NCBI RefSeq assembly: GCF_018613065.1
Contig: NZ_JAGGQW010000050.1
Location: 1-64,000, forward strand
DNA from: Bacillus sp. ISL-7
GTDB taxonomy: Bacteria; Bacillota; Bacilli; Bacillales_B; DSM-18226
Direction of reading: 5' to 3'
Length of the DNA: 64,000 bases
In this document: positions 35,511 through 44,395 of the stretch, piece after piece
Layout: each line of letters starts with the position of its first letter
Numbering within the stretch: the first letter of the stretch is position 1
Program-made: the position numbers and the translations under genes
Notes under the pieces: model-generated
Seen by the model: only the letters and a program-made list of their open reading frames with translations
What the model was told of the DNA's origin: nothing
Database searches by the model: none

Positions 35511-36503
35511 CTATAGTTTTTGAACAAACTCAAATTTTTTTGAGGAATGGGATTCCATCTTAGGAACCTTTCCCTTTGTTTCTTTCTTTTTCACAACCCT
35601 TGAACCATATAGGCTCTCTTCTAGTTCTTTCTTGATCAAATTCACGATGACTATGACAACAAAAAATCCAACCACGGGACTTAAAATGGACCACGGGGCA
35701 CGAATAAATTCACTATAATTTTGTCCAATTAATCCTGCCCATTCATTGGAAAGTGTGGCCGGTTTTGGCGGTTCTTCAAACCCTAACACTCCTCCCCGAT
35801 TTCTCCCACCAAGAAACATTCCAAACAAACCAAGCTGCATTGTAATATGAAGGGTGCTTATAAACTGTTGGACAGTAAATAATAGCCCGTAAGAACGTAT
35901 ATACGGCATCAATTGCTTTCTTACAATATGTAATTTGCCAGCCCCCATTAACTTAGAGCTTTGCACAAAGGAGGTTTTTAATAATCCATCGGTTACATCG
36001 GCGGCGAAAATCGTAACCGATGGAAATCCGATAAATACGAGAATAATAATTTGATAGGTAACAATAGAAGAAATGGCTACATCATTAAAATCACCCACAA
36101 TCGGTATCATTAAAATTATCGCAATCAGGATCGATGGGATATAACGAAAAGTTAGGAAAAAGTCTTTAACATAAATTTTTAAGAATGGCGCCCATAGTGA
36201 TAGGAAAATTCCGAATATTCCACCAAGGATTACTCTTAATAAGGCGACTCCAAATGCCGAGATTAATGTAAATTTTGCACCGTAAAGTAATAGCCAATGC
36301 ATATCCTCGCCATTCTGATTAGTCCCCATTAAATGTTGTGCTGATGGAGGAAACGGTGCCCTGCCAAGTATTTCGCCCTGTTCATTTTTTACCAGCACCT
36401 GATGATTGTAATCTTTTGGCCCGTAATAAGGGTACAAAATACTCATTAATAAGAGAATCAAAAGCAACGTGGAGCCAATAATAGTTTTTTTATATTTTCT
36501 CAT
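35511..36503 (-). CDS. ABC transporter permease (DppC-like)
   Basis: This 330-residue inner-membrane protein has an N-terminal helix, a soluble loop containing RAPFPPSAQHLMGTNQNGED (the DppC/OppC-type HxLGTDxxGRD site) and five more helices with a weak EAA-type loop (LMGAGKLHIVRKQLMP). The ATG at 36503 overlaps the preceding gene stop and follows GGGAGG. The second permease gene lies directly upstream. No ATPase or binding protein is nearby. Confidence 0.85.
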   Translation of the reverse strand: MRKYKKTIIGSTLLLILLLMSILYPYYGPKDYNHQVLVKNEQGEILGRAPFPPSAQHLMGTNQNGEDMHWLLLYGAKFTLISAFGVALLRVILGGIFGIFLSLWAPFLKIYVKDFFLTFRYIPSILIAIILMIPIVGDFNDVAISSIVTYQIIILVFIGFPSVTIFAADVTDGLLKTSFVQSSKLMGAGKLHIVRKQLMPYIRSYGLLFTVQQFISTLHITMQLGLFGMFLGGRNRGGVLGFEEPPKPATLSNEWAGLIGQNYSEFIRAPWSILSPVVGFFVVIVIVNLIKKELEESLYGSRVVKKKETKGKVPKMESHSSKKFEFVQKL

Positions 36504-37375
36504 AAACTGACTGCCTCCCTCCCTTTGATTAGCTTTGATATCAACCATCCCACAGCTTCCATTACCAACAGTGGTATCGATAACATTAGTAAACATATAA
36601 CGAGGGAAGCAAAATCTCCGCCCATAAAAATAATCTTTAGAAATTGCTGAGTAAACCCATTAATATTAAACAAAAATTCAACTAGATAAATATTGGATAA
36701 TAATACCCAAATGATCGTCCGCAGCTGCAAGATTAAGAGTGGAAAAATGTTTCGCATGATGTGGACGAGTATGGTTCTAAGTCTGCCCATCCCCTTTGCC
36801 CTAGCATAGAGAACATATTGCTGGATTTGTTCCTCATTGATGACATTAATCAGAAACTGCAAGAATAGGAAAAAAGGCAGAAAGGATACAGTCATGATTG
36901 GAACAAAATAAGGCTTATGACCAAATATCCCATAGAGTTGTAAAAACTTTAATCCCGTCGTTTTATATAAAGTAATAATAAAAAACTGAAATAAAAAGAT
37001 TACTAGTAAATCAGGAACAGCTTCGAAAAAATTGATCCCACTTTTCATTCGATTTTTTGCTTTTTCTGGTGAGAGCATAATTATTATTGCCACAATCATA
37101 GCAAGAAAGATTATAAAAAAAAGGCTGATCAGTAGAATCGTCATCGTGTACTGATAACTCTCGGCTATTTCTAATTTCTTGAAAAAAGCTATGTATTGAT
37201 CACCATTAAATTCCACTAAAAATTGAAAATCCGACTTCAGATTGATCCATAGTGTTTTAAAATTAATCATGACATGCTCTTTTCCAATCCCTAAAAAGGA
37301 GGGAAGATTAAAAATAAACAGAAAGCCCGCTAGTATTAATCCAATTCTGATAAGAGCCCGAAATAAACGTTTCAT
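36500..37375 (-). CDS. ABC transporter permease (DppB-like)
   Basis: This 291-residue inner-membrane protein has six helices and a BPD-type core, including the cytoplasmic EAA-like loop YARAKGMGRLRTILVHIMRN. It pairs with the DppC-like permease that follows with a 4-base overlap. The layout suggests a peptide or nickel-type importer heterodimer, but the missing ATPase and solute-binding genes leave the function open. Confidence 0.85.
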   Translation of the reverse strand: MKRLFRALIRIGLILAGFLFIFNLPSFLGIGKEHVMINFKTLWINLKSDFQFLVEFNGDQYIAFFKKLEIAESYQYTMTILLISLFFIIFLAMIVAIIIMLSPEKAKNRMKSGINFFEAVPDLLVIFLFQFFIITLYKTTGLKFLQLYGIFGHKPYFVPIMTVSFLPFFLFLQFLINVINEEQIQQYVLYARAKGMGRLRTILVHIMRNIFPLLILQLRTIIWVLLSNIYLVEFLFNINGFTQQFLKIIFMGGDFASLVICLLMLSIPLLVMEAVGWLISKLIKGREAVSL

Positions 37376-37488
37376 ATTATCCCACCCAAAAATTTTATTC
37401 TAAAAAAATACAGTTCTTTTCCATTTTTGCATTTAATTAGTAATTTTGCAATATTCCTAATTTATTCAGATTAATAAATATCAACTAA

Positions 37489-37516
37489 AAGACGATCCGG
37501 ATCATCGAATCGTCTT
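37489..37516 (-). terminator. Terminator after DUF4173 gene
   Basis: AAGACGAT and ATCGTCTT form a stem (with more pairing inside), located just after the stop codon at 37524 on the minus strand. Confidence 0.75.
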
Positions 37517-37523
37517 CTATTTA

Positions 37524-38990
37524 CTAGTTTATATCCAACTTCTTAAGTTCAGAGAATGCCTGCTCTCGTTTTAGATTATACGATTGCCACGGCAAGCTTT
37601 CAGCAAGTGCTTCCTTTTTTCGCTCTAGTAATATTGTTTTTAGTTCAGGTATATTCTTATCTTTTTCATAAAGGTCTATTAAGCCTAAAACCCCTCTATA
37701 TGACAAGTTATTAAGGTAATGAACATCAATTTTCCCGCTGGTCTCGTAACGGTTCATATTTTCTTTCACGACGATTTTATCCAAGTCAATAACTGTAATC
37801 GCTGTATAGTAGATTAATGAAGTAATAAAATAAAAGTGAAATAACGACAGCTTCTCCACCCAAATCTTCACTAGTGTATACGTAAAGATGACGACTAGGA
37901 AAATCATAAACGAATGCACCAGCACCCTAGTGAACGTAAACCCGTACGCGTCTTCATACATACTTAACCGTAGGAAGGCGGAACAGAGCATTACAGAGCT
38001 CGAAAGGACGAGGATGGTTAGCATGATTTGCGTCGCTCTCCGCATGAAACTTGTTGCACGATTAACAAAGGTTAACACGATTACCGTAATCGATAAATTG
38101 ATGAGTGTTACAAATAAGAGCTCGAAAAATCCTTTTCTAGCATATTCAGCAAAGGTAAAATCCGCTTGTAATGTTCCACTGAAAAAATACCTGAATTGTA
38201 CGACCGTAAACAAAAGATAAACGGCATTGATGATGACAAGAACCGTGATTGTTATAATTCCATCCATCTGAATCCGTTGCTCATTTGACTGTTGTTTGAT
38301 TACGTTCATATGTCTGTTATATAGGATTTGCATAAATCCAAAGAAGGCGGCGGTTAAGATTAGCATAACAATTAGTCTCATAACACGTTCAACAGTAATG
38401 ACTTGGAACCATTGTGGAATGCCGCCAATTAATTGCTCAAACTGAGAATCTGCCGAAATTAGTAAATTCAATACGACAAGGAGGATTGGCAGTGAAATCG
38501 CTATCCCAAGGATTATTTTTTTCCATACTAAAAATTTGTCCTTATTAACACCTTGTTTAAAGCCCTTTCCAAACAAGGCAGCGAAACTAGCATTATATTT
38601 TAGTGCTTGGATTAACTTAGTAAATACAAAAGTAACCAAGGTTAGTTTATTCCATTGAAAATTATTCGGACTGGTGATTAACACTAAATGAAAGATAACT
38701 AAGGCAGGGATCACCAGTATATTTAAAACATAAAATAGCACGTTATTATTTAAAAAATAACTGGCTGATAGCAGCCAAATACAACAAAGAATTAGATAAC
38801 CCAATCGTTGATGTGAAAATTGAAAGCGTCGGTAGCGCCAAATAAACACCGAGTAAAAAACTGAAATAAACACAAAATAGGAGATCCCTATCTCACTGCG
38901 AAAGAAAGCTTCTTCACCTAAAATTCCAAGCAATAAACATAAGACTAAAAAGATCCAATCAGATTTAGTAATTTTCATTTCCATCTTCAT
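37524..38990 (-). CDS. DUF4153/DUF4173-family multi-pass membrane protein
   Basis: This 488-residue integral membrane protein has about twelve hydrophobic helices and a soluble C-terminal region of about 75 residues (RYETSGKIDVHYLNNLSYRG). It fits the DUF4173 family, common in Bacillus next to PadR/HAAS modules; its activity is unknown. It lies 64 bases after the HAAS-domain gene and seems to have its own promoter carrying the same palindrome as the padR promoter. Confidence 0.8.
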   Translation of the reverse strand: MKMEMKITKSDWIFLVLCLLLGILGEEAFFRSEIGISYFVFISVFYSVFIWRYRRFQFSHQRLGYLILCCIWLLSASYFLNNNVLFYVLNILVIPALVIFHLVLITSPNNFQWNKLTLVTFVFTKLIQALKYNASFAALFGKGFKQGVNKDKFLVWKKIILGIAISLPILLVVLNLLISADSQFEQLIGGIPQWFQVITVERVMRLIVMLILTAAFFGFMQILYNRHMNVIKQQSNEQRIQMDGIITITVLVIINAVYLLFTVVQFRYFFSGTLQADFTFAEYARKGFFELLFVTLINLSITVIVLTFVNRATSFMRRATQIMLTILVLSSSVMLCSAFLRLSMYEDAYGFTFTRVLVHSFMIFLVVIFTYTLVKIWVEKLSLFHFYFITSLIYYTAITVIDLDKIVVKENMNRYETSGKIDVHYLNNLSYRGVLGLIDLYEKDKNIPELKTILLERKKEALAESLPWQSYNLKREQAFSELKKLDIN

Positions 38991-39002
38991 CCCTCTTTTT
39001 GT

Positions 39003-39037
39003 ATAGAAATTCTATATATATAGTTTTACTAGGTAGT
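39003..39037 (-). promoter_or_regulatory. Shared operator-like element before DUF4173 gene
   Basis: On the minus strand TACCTAGTAAAACTATATA is followed by TATAGAATTTCTATAC. The ATAGAATTTCTAT palindrome also occurs at the padR promoter (40049-40061), and TACCTA is a half-site of the operator at 40028-40046. TATAGA could be the -10. Confidence 0.5.
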
Positions 39038-39054
39038 TAAGCAAAAAAAACTGC

Positions 39055-39690
39055 TTATATCGACGCCTTTCTCCCCCATCGATAGCCAATCCAACTGACC
39101 GGGTATAGGATGATGGTAAAAATGATACAAGCTATAATAAATGTTTTGGTTAATAACGGGGCAAACCAAGAATGTGGAATAATATGAAAAACTGTTAGGA
39201 TCATTAATAGCAAATTAGGAATAAGCGATAGTAAAAACGTTTTTCTAAGGAGCACTCTTCCATTATGCCCAAATCCCTTTCCGATTTCATATCCTAATAA
39301 GGCCCAAAAAAACATATACAAAACAGCAATTAAGGTTGGAATCGAGGTTAAGTGATTCCATGTAACTGAAAGCCATTCCCACGGATAGATATTGTGAGCC
39401 AAGGTTAGTAAACTGCCTCCTCCAAAAAAAAGAACATTTAAGAGGATAAACACCCATTTCATATTACTTGGAGTGACAGAAAACTCTTCTCTCCACACCT
39501 TTGCAATTTCTTTAGGGCTGCCAAGCCGGGATACAATCAGGTCAAAAACCGTATCCTCATCCTGACATTCCGATTCCATTAAAATTTCATCGATATGTGA
39601 CGCATATTCACGGAGAATCTCCTCTTTATCTAATTGAGTTCCCAGCCCTTTTGCCAGTTGTTCAAGAAACCTATTCTTCGGCCGTTCCAT
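39055..39690 (-). CDS. HAAS/DUF1700-domain membrane protein
   Basis: This 211-residue protein has an N-terminal helical HAAS domain (about 1-70, with [21 protein letters not shown] and [16 protein letters not shown]) and four hydrophobic helices after it. HAAS proteins are co-encoded with PadR regulators in Bacillus and are thought to couple membrane state to gene control. Its start overlaps the padR gene by 20 bases. Confidence 0.88.
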   Translation of the reverse strand: MERPKNRFLEQLAKGLGTQLDKEEILREYASHIDEILMESECQDEDTVFDLIVSRLGSPKEIAKVWREEFSVTPSNMKWVFILLNVLFFGGGSLLTLAHNIYPWEWLSVTWNHLTSIPTLIAVLYMFFWALLGYEIGKGFGHNGRVLLRKTFLLSLIPNLLLMILTVFHIIPHSWFAPLLTKTFIIACIIFTIILYPVSWIGYRWGRKASI

Positions 39691-40018
39691 GCTTCGATCT
39701 CCCTATCACTTTGTTCATCACCTTAACAAAGTCCTGCCATTCACGTGTTTTTTCACCTAATAATTCCTTCCCAGCCGTGGTTATCTTGTAATATTTTCGT
39801 GCTGGGCCCTTTTCCTGCTCCTGCCAATAACACTCAATGTACTCTTGCTTTTCAAGCTTGTGAAGTGCCGGATACAAGGTTCCTTCTTTAACACTTAAGT
39901 CATTATCACTGCGCTGTTCAAGCTCTTTTACTAATTCATAGCCATACATATCCCGTTCGTTTAATAATTGAAGCAGGATTAATGAAGTACTGCCTTTCAC
40001 TAATTCGCGGTTAAACAT
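39671..40018 (-). CDS. PadR-family transcriptional regulator
   Basis: This 115-residue winged-helix repressor shows the PadR core ([38 protein letters not shown]) and a short C-terminal dimer helix. The ATG follows AGGTAGGTG, which overlaps the operator candidate at 40028-40046, so it likely represses itself. It is the first gene of the padR-HAAS pair. Confidence 0.93.
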   Translation of the reverse strand: MFNRELVKGSTSLILLQLLNERDMYGYELVKELEQRSDNDLSVKEGTLYPALHKLEKQEYIECYWQEQEKGPARKYYKITTAGKELLGEKTREWQDFVKVMNKVIGRSKHGTAEE

Positions 40019-40027
40019 TTAATCACC

Positions 40028-40061
40028 TACCTAGATATATTAGGTACATAGAAATTCTATA
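40028..40061 (-). promoter_or_regulatory. padR operator and promoter element
   Basis: TACCTA-N7-TAGGTA (40028-40046) is a perfect inverted repeat just upstream of the padR start. The adjoining ATAGAAATTCTAT (40049-40061) is the palindrome shared with 39003-39016. Both fit sites for an autoregulated PadR protein. Confidence 0.55.
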
Positions 40062-40089
40062 ACAAAGGAATTGTATTGTAAAGAGCTTA

Positions 40090-40123
40090 TAAAAAAATAG
40101 TGGTAATTTTTTAATCACCACTA
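40090..40123 (-). terminator. Terminator after small spore-like gene
   Basis: GTAGTGGTGATT pairs with AATTACCACTAT (one mismatch) on the minus strand, followed by TTTTTTTAT. Confidence 0.75.
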
Positions 40124-40136
40124 CCTAAAATTAATC

Positions 40137-40310
40137 CTATTTTACTCTTCCGTTATTTCTCAGAACCTTAATGTTTTGGTCACGTTCTCCACCATCAGAT
40201 AATTCCTCTGAAAACTCATGTTTTGCTTCGTTCCCAACTAATTCACCTTGCTTGATTGTCTTCTGTGGCAAATTATTATTGGGTGCCGACTGTTCATTCC
40301 ATTTTCCCAT
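40137..40310 (-). CDS. 57-residue hydrophilic protein, YfhD-like
   Basis: The ATG at 40310 follows GAGGTG by six bases. The peptide (MGKWNEQSAPNNNLPQ...EFSEELSDGGERDQN) is hydrophilic with no hydrophobic helix. The LPQ and EFSEELSD segments resemble YfhD-type small proteins of Bacillus, some of which are spore-associated; this is only a likeness. It is a single-gene unit with its own terminator. Confidence 0.65.
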   Translation of the reverse strand: MGKWNEQSAPNNNLPQKTIKQGELVGNEAKHEFSEELSDGGERDQNIKVLRNNGRVK

Positions 40311-40379
40311 CTTCATCACCTCGATAAATAGTATTTGAATATTGCTTTAATTTATCCTCCGCATTATATTTAACCATAA

Positions 40380-40429
40380 AAAAACTGCACCCCTTATTGT
40401 TAGATTAGTGTCCAACAATTCGGGTGCAG
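40380..40429 (-). terminator. Terminator after rocE
   Basis: CTGCACCC and GGGTGCAG, plus inner ATTGTT/AACAAT pairing, form a long hairpin followed on the minus strand by TTTTTTTATGG. Confidence 0.85.
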
Positions 40430-40459
40430 CCCAATTTCAAGCGTTTTTAACATGGTAAA

Positions 40460-41902
40460 CTAAATAATCATTTTTTTATTTTCATGCAGTTGTAATTCTT
40501 GTTCACCTTCACCATCTTGTTCGCGGTTCTTTTTAATTCTAAAATGATAAATTAAATAACAGGCTGCTACAAACGGAACCCCAAGATACAGAGCCAAACG
40601 CTGTTCTGAATCAAACGCTAAACTTGCCAATACAATAATGTTTAAGGTTAAGGCAATGATTGGCAGAGCTGGAAAAAGTGGCGTTTTGAATTTAAGATCC
40701 TTTACATTTCCGCCTTCGCGGATGAATTTTCTACGGAAGGCAATTTGTGAAGCTGTGATTGAAATCCAACCGACCTGGGCACCTAATCCTGCGACGGAAA
40801 GCAGCCAAACAAATACTGTTTCTTCGGCAAAGAAACCTGACAGTAAGGATAATAAAGCGATCCCGATCGTCAAAACAAGCGCGTTGATTGGTACTCCTTG
40901 TTTATTTACATTTGCAAGTGCAGGACTAGTCATTTTCTCTTTAGACATGGCATACAACATTCGTGTTGCTGCATACAGTCCTGAGTTTGCAACAGAAAGT
41001 AACGCCGTCAGAATAACAAAGTTCATAATGTCTGCTGCATATGGGATTCCAATACTATCAAACACGACAACAAATGGACTTTCCACGACTCCAGCTTGTT
41101 TCATAGGAATTAAACTGGCTAATACAAATATCGCTAAAACGAAGAAAAATAGCGTTCTCCAAACTGTTTGTTTAATCGATTTCGGAATGGTCTTTTCAGG
41201 TTCTTCACTTTCGCCTGCAGCAATCCCGATTAATTCTGTGCCCTGAAACGAAAAGTTAACTGCAATCATTGTAATAATTAAGGCAGAAAAACCATGTGGT
41301 AATAAACCATGTGCAGTGAAATTAGAGAAAAACGGTGCTGGTTGTCCACCTTTCAAGTGAATTAAACCAAACATCGCCGCTCCACCAAGAACGATAAATG
41401 CGATAATAGCAAATATTTTAATACTTGAAAACCAAAATTCGGTTTCGCCAAACGCGCGTGCTGAGAGTGCATTCAGTGAGAATAATACAACAGCAAAAAT
41501 CGCACACCAAATCCAAATAGGGGAGTGAGGAAACCATCTTTGCATGAGTTGTCCTGCAGATAATAACTCCAATGCTACAGTTACAGACCAGCCTAACCAA
41601 TAAAGCCATCCAAGTGCAAATCCAGTTCCAGGACCAATAAATTTCGTGGTATACGTTTGAAATGAACCAGATACCGGCATGGCAACAGATAATTCACCGA
41701 GACATAGCATGGTTAAAAACATGATCAAACCGCCGACAATATAAGAAAGAATAGCACCCGTTGGTCCTGCTTGGCTAATCGTGTAGCCTGAACCTAAGAA
41801 AAGACCTGATCCAATTACCCCACCTAAAGAGATCATAAATAAATGTCTCGACTTCATCGTTCTTTTTAATTCATGATTTGAATTATTTTCTTGCAAATTC
41901 AT
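40460..41902 (-). CDS. rocE: Arginine/ornithine-type amino acid permease RocE
   Basis: This is a 480-residue APC-superfamily amino acid/proton symporter with twelve helices. The KRTMKSRHLFMISLGGVIGS start, the SGSFQTYTTKFI segment and the FQGTELIGIAAGESE motif match B. subtilis RocE closely. The ATG at 41902 follows AAGGGGG. The promoter is sigma-54 type (42118-42102), with RocR sites upstream and rocR divergent, which strongly supports a role in arginine/ornithine uptake for catabolism. The rest of the roc genes are not in this window. Confidence 0.9.
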   Translation of the reverse strand: MNLQENNSNHELKRTMKSRHLFMISLGGVIGSGLFLGSGYTISQAGPTGAILSYIVGGLIMFLTMLCLGELSVAMPVSGSFQTYTTKFIGPGTGFALGWLYWLGWSVTVALELLSAGQLMQRWFPHSPIWIWCAIFAVVLFSLNALSARAFGETEFWFSSIKIFAIIAFIVLGGAAMFGLIHLKGGQPAPFFSNFTAHGLLPHGFSALIITMIAVNFSFQGTELIGIAAGESEEPEKTIPKSIKQTVWRTLFFFVLAIFVLASLIPMKQAGVVESPFVVVFDSIGIPYAADIMNFVILTALLSVANSGLYAATRMLYAMSKEKMTSPALANVNKQGVPINALVLTIGIALLSLLSGFFAEETVFVWLLSVAGLGAQVGWISITASQIAFRRKFIREGGNVKDLKFKTPLFPALPIIALTLNIIVLASLAFDSEQRLALYLGVPFVAACYLIYHFRIKKNREQDGEGEQELQLHENKKMII

Positions 41903-41926
41903 AAAATATCCCCCTTTTCCCCTTAA

Positions 41927-41940
41927 GGAATGCGCTTTCA
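41927..41940 (-). promoter_or_regulatory. Possible cre site in the rocE leader
   Basis: On the minus strand TGAAAGCGCATTCC fits the CcpA cre consensus except the last base. It lies about 150 bases inside the leader and 25 bases before the start codon, where CcpA could block transcription. Confidence 0.4.
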
Positions 41941-42101
41941 AACCTTTTTAACACAAAATAATAGGATAATTTTCTACCTAAACTGGCAGCTCTACAAATT
42001 AAACCTTTTGCATTAGAAATTATACGGAAATAGTAGCCTATTTTCAAGAGCTAATACTAGCTAATAATTTCTAAATTATCGCTATATTTCAAAATATTAA
42101 A

Positions 42102-42118
42102 ATGCAAGTTTCATGCCA
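42102..42118 (-). promoter_or_regulatory. Sigma-54 promoter of rocE
   Basis: On the minus strand TGGCATGAAACTTGCAT fits the -24/-12 consensus TGGCAC-N5-TTGCA with one change and exact spacing. RNA would start near 42092, giving a leader of about 190 bases. Confidence 0.85.
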
Positions 42119-42158
42119 AAATTAATAAGCCGATTTGTGAGCATTTTTTGAACAAATA

Positions 42159-42175
42159 GGCAAAATATTTTTGCA
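42159..42175. promoter_or_regulatory. RocR upstream activating site 1
   Basis: GGCAAAATATTTTTGCA is a 17-bp palindrome with one mismatch to TGCAAAA-N3-TTTTGCA, centred about 75 bases upstream of the rocE start site. Confidence 0.7.
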
Positions 42176-42323
42176 TGATTAATAAATATTTTGCACCTAT
42201 ACCGCCAAAATATTTTTTCCACAAAAAAGGAAAGAATATTTATCTAACAAAAGTTACCAAATTGAGAATTAATCTGACAAACGCCAATATTCTTTGCAAA
42301 TTTTCACGGTTTTTCTACAAAAC

Positions 42324-42340
42324 TGCAAAACTATTTTGCA
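42324..42340. promoter_or_regulatory. RocR upstream activating site 2
   Basis: TGCAAAACTATTTTGCA is a perfect 17-bp palindrome, the form of RocR/AhrC-independent UAS known in B. subtilis. It is about 240 bases upstream of rocE and 50 bases before rocR, so it may also mediate rocR autoregulation. Confidence 0.75.
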
Positions 42341-42391
42341 TTATTACGTTTTATTTGGTTAAATAGGTGCATAAGGGATAAAACAAAGGGA

Positions 42392-43819
42392 ATGAATCAT
42401 ATGGAGAAAACTATACAAAACGCCAATTACTTACTTTATGTAAATCGAATGTATAAACGGATTTTGGACGAGGTGGATGTTGGTGTCCATGCCGTAGATG
42501 AGACGGGAAAAACGATTATATATAATAAAAAAATGATGCAAATGGAATCGATGGACCTTCATGACGTTATTGATAAAAACCTATTAGATGTGTTTATGTT
42601 TAAAGATGATCAATCTAGTACTCTTGTAAAAGCGCTGCACGAAGGAAAAAAAACAAGTAACGTAAAACAAACCTATTTTAACAATAAAGGTCGAGAAATT
42701 ACGACAATAAACAATACTATCCCAATTTATTCGGAAGAAAAACTCCAAGGAGCAGTTGAAATTGCCAATGATGTTACAAAACTAGAGCGATTAATTAAAG
42801 GCAATATGAATAAAGGATCAACCCGATACACGTTTGATAAAATCATCGGAAATAGCCGTGCCATTAAGGAAGTAATCGAATCTGCTAAACGTGCTACCCG
42901 AACTTCCTCCTATGTTTTGATTGTCGGAGATACAGGTACCGGGAAAGAACTTTTTGCCCAAAGTATTCACAACGGGAGCGGGCGATTATCTGCACCATTT
43001 ATTTCTCAAAACTGTGCAGCCCTTCCTGATAATTTAATCGAAAGCCTCCTATTTGGGACAAAGCGTGGTGCCTTCACGGGTGCTGTCGATACCCCCGGAT
43101 TATTTGAACAGGCCAATGGTGGAACACTTTTGCTAGATGAGATTAATTCATTAAATTTAAATCTTCAGGCAAAGTTACTTCGTGTTCTTCAGGAAAAGAC
43201 CATTCGGCGAATAGGTGATACGAAGGATACACCTGTTGATGTACGGGTTATTGCCAATATGAATGAAGATCCGATCGATGCTATTGCCAATAATCGGATG
43301 CGTAAAGATTTATATTATCGGCTTGGAGTCGTAACTATTTTTGTCCCACCCTTAAAAGATCGCAAGGAAGATATACCATTATTAGTCCAAAACTTTATTG
43401 AAAAATACAATGAACTTTTTCAGATGAATGTAAAAGGTTTGTCAGAGGAAGTTAAACAGTCTTTCTTTGAGTATGACTGGCTGGGCAATGTTCGTGAGCT
43501 TGAGCATATTATTGAAGCAGCTATGAATATTATGATCGATGAAGAATGGATCATGTACACCCATTTACCCTACCAATATAGAAACAAAATGCAGATGAAA
43601 GAAAGAATGATCCCTCTTTCTACAGTTGATAACTTTATAAAAGAAAATGCAGAGATAGCTGTTCCCTTAAAACAACAAATGGAGTTATTTGAAAAATCTT
43701 ATATTGACCATGTATTAACTAAAAATAATTTTAATGTTTCTAAGTCAGCCCAACTACTTGGACTAAGTCGGCAAAGTTTACAGTATCGAATGAAGAAATT
43801 AAATATTTCTGGGAAATAG
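42392..43819 (+). CDS. rocR: Sigma-54 dependent activator RocR
   Basis: This is a 475-residue enhancer-binding protein that activates arginine catabolism genes when ornithine or citrulline is present. Residues about 20-130 are a PAS sensor domain (DEVDVGVHAVDETGKTIIYN), matching B. subtilis RocR. Residues about 145-380 are the AAA+ domain, with Walker A GDTGTGKE (179-186), the sigma-54 contact GAFTGA (226-231) and Walker B GGTLLLDE (243-250). A Fis-type HTH (NVSKSAQLLGLSRQSLQYRMK) ends the protein. It is divergent from rocE. The ATG at 42401 is an alternative start. Confidence 0.93.
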   Translation: MNHMEKTIQNANYLLYVNRMYKRILDEVDVGVHAVDETGKTIIYNKKMMQMESMDLHDVIDKNLLDVFMFKDDQSSTLVKALHEGKKTSNVKQTYFNNKGREITTINNTIPIYSEEKLQGAVEIANDVTKLERLIKGNMNKGSTRYTFDKIIGNSRAIKEVIESAKRATRTSSYVLIVGDTGTGKELFAQSIHNGSGRLSAPFISQNCAALPDNLIESLLFGTKRGAFTGAVDTPGLFEQANGGTLLLDEINSLNLNLQAKLLRVLQEKTIRRIGDTKDTPVDVRVIANMNEDPIDAIANNRMRKDLYYRLGVVTIFVPPLKDRKEDIPLLVQNFIEKYNELFQMNVKGLSEEVKQSFFEYDWLGNVRELEHIIEAAMNIMIDEEWIMYTHLPYQYRNKMQMKERMIPLSTVDNFIKENAEIAVPLKQQMELFEKSYIDHVLTKNNFNVSKSAQLLGLSRQSLQYRMKKLNISGK

Positions 43820-43837
43820 GATGTACATGATTTTATA

Positions 43838-43870
43838 AAGGTGGAGAGCAATGATGCTTTCCACTTTTTT
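43838..43870 (+). terminator. Terminator after rocR
   Basis: AAGGTGGAGAGCA pairs with TGCTTTCCACTTT (two G-T pairs) around ATGA, followed by TTTTTTAT. Confidence 0.85.
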
Positions 43871-44056
43871 TATTTCCATTGTAAAACCATTCACAAAAAT
43901 GACTGTATTTACATAAAATTATTATAGAAAAGTATTGAAGTTTGATAAATGGAAAATTGTATATTTCAATCGTTTCCCTATTTGCAATAAAATAATACAA
44001 GCATAATAATTCCATTTTTTCTCCATACTAAGAAGAAAAAAGATGAGGTGAATAAA

Positions 44057-44263
44057 ATGGGACTACTCAACTCTTTTAACCAGTGGAAAGAGACTAAATA
44101 CCAGAATCATGTCTCGAATATGAAAGACCAGGGCAAATGTCCTGATTGTTATGGTCGAGGCTATACCGTGTACCCTTATAATGAATTTGCATACTTTAAT
44201 TCGTTTGAATGCCCGGGATGTCAAGGCAGTGGTCAATATACAGATTGGGAGGAAATGAGGTAA
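44057..44263 (+). CDS. Small CxxCxG zinc-finger protein
   Basis: This 68-residue protein carries two DnaJ-like half zinc sites, CPDCYGRGY and CPGCQGSGQY, that together can hold one Zn2+. The ATG at 44057 follows GATGAGGTG; the GTG at 44048 overlaps that site. Proteins like this in Bacillus databases are often mislabelled methionine aminopeptidase, to which they have no visible resemblance. The function is unknown. Confidence 0.75.
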   Translation: MGLLNSFNQWKETKYQNHVSNMKDQGKCPDCYGRGYTVYPYNEFAYFNSFECPGCQGSGQYTDWEEMR

Positions 44264-44298
44264 TACCGTAAAACGGTAATCAATTAAAAATAAACAAA

Positions 44299-44343
44299 AA
44301 ATCCCTTCCTCAAACCCGTTTTCCCGGTTCAATGAAGGGATTC
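44299..44343 (-). terminator. Terminator after VanW gene
   Basis: AATCCCTTC and GAAGGGATT form a stem with an inner AACCGG/CGGGTT-type pairing; the minus strand continues TTTTTTGTTTATTTTT. Confidence 0.85.
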
Positions 44344-44395
44344 TGTCTGTCTTTAATGGCATCTTTTCATGTGGCAAACTTCACATTCTTACTAG

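Noticed and set aside
42151..42180. Sigma-54 promoter on the plus strand for rocR
   Set aside because: GG and GC elements are present but two bases too far apart; the sequence is better explained as a RocR binding palindrome.
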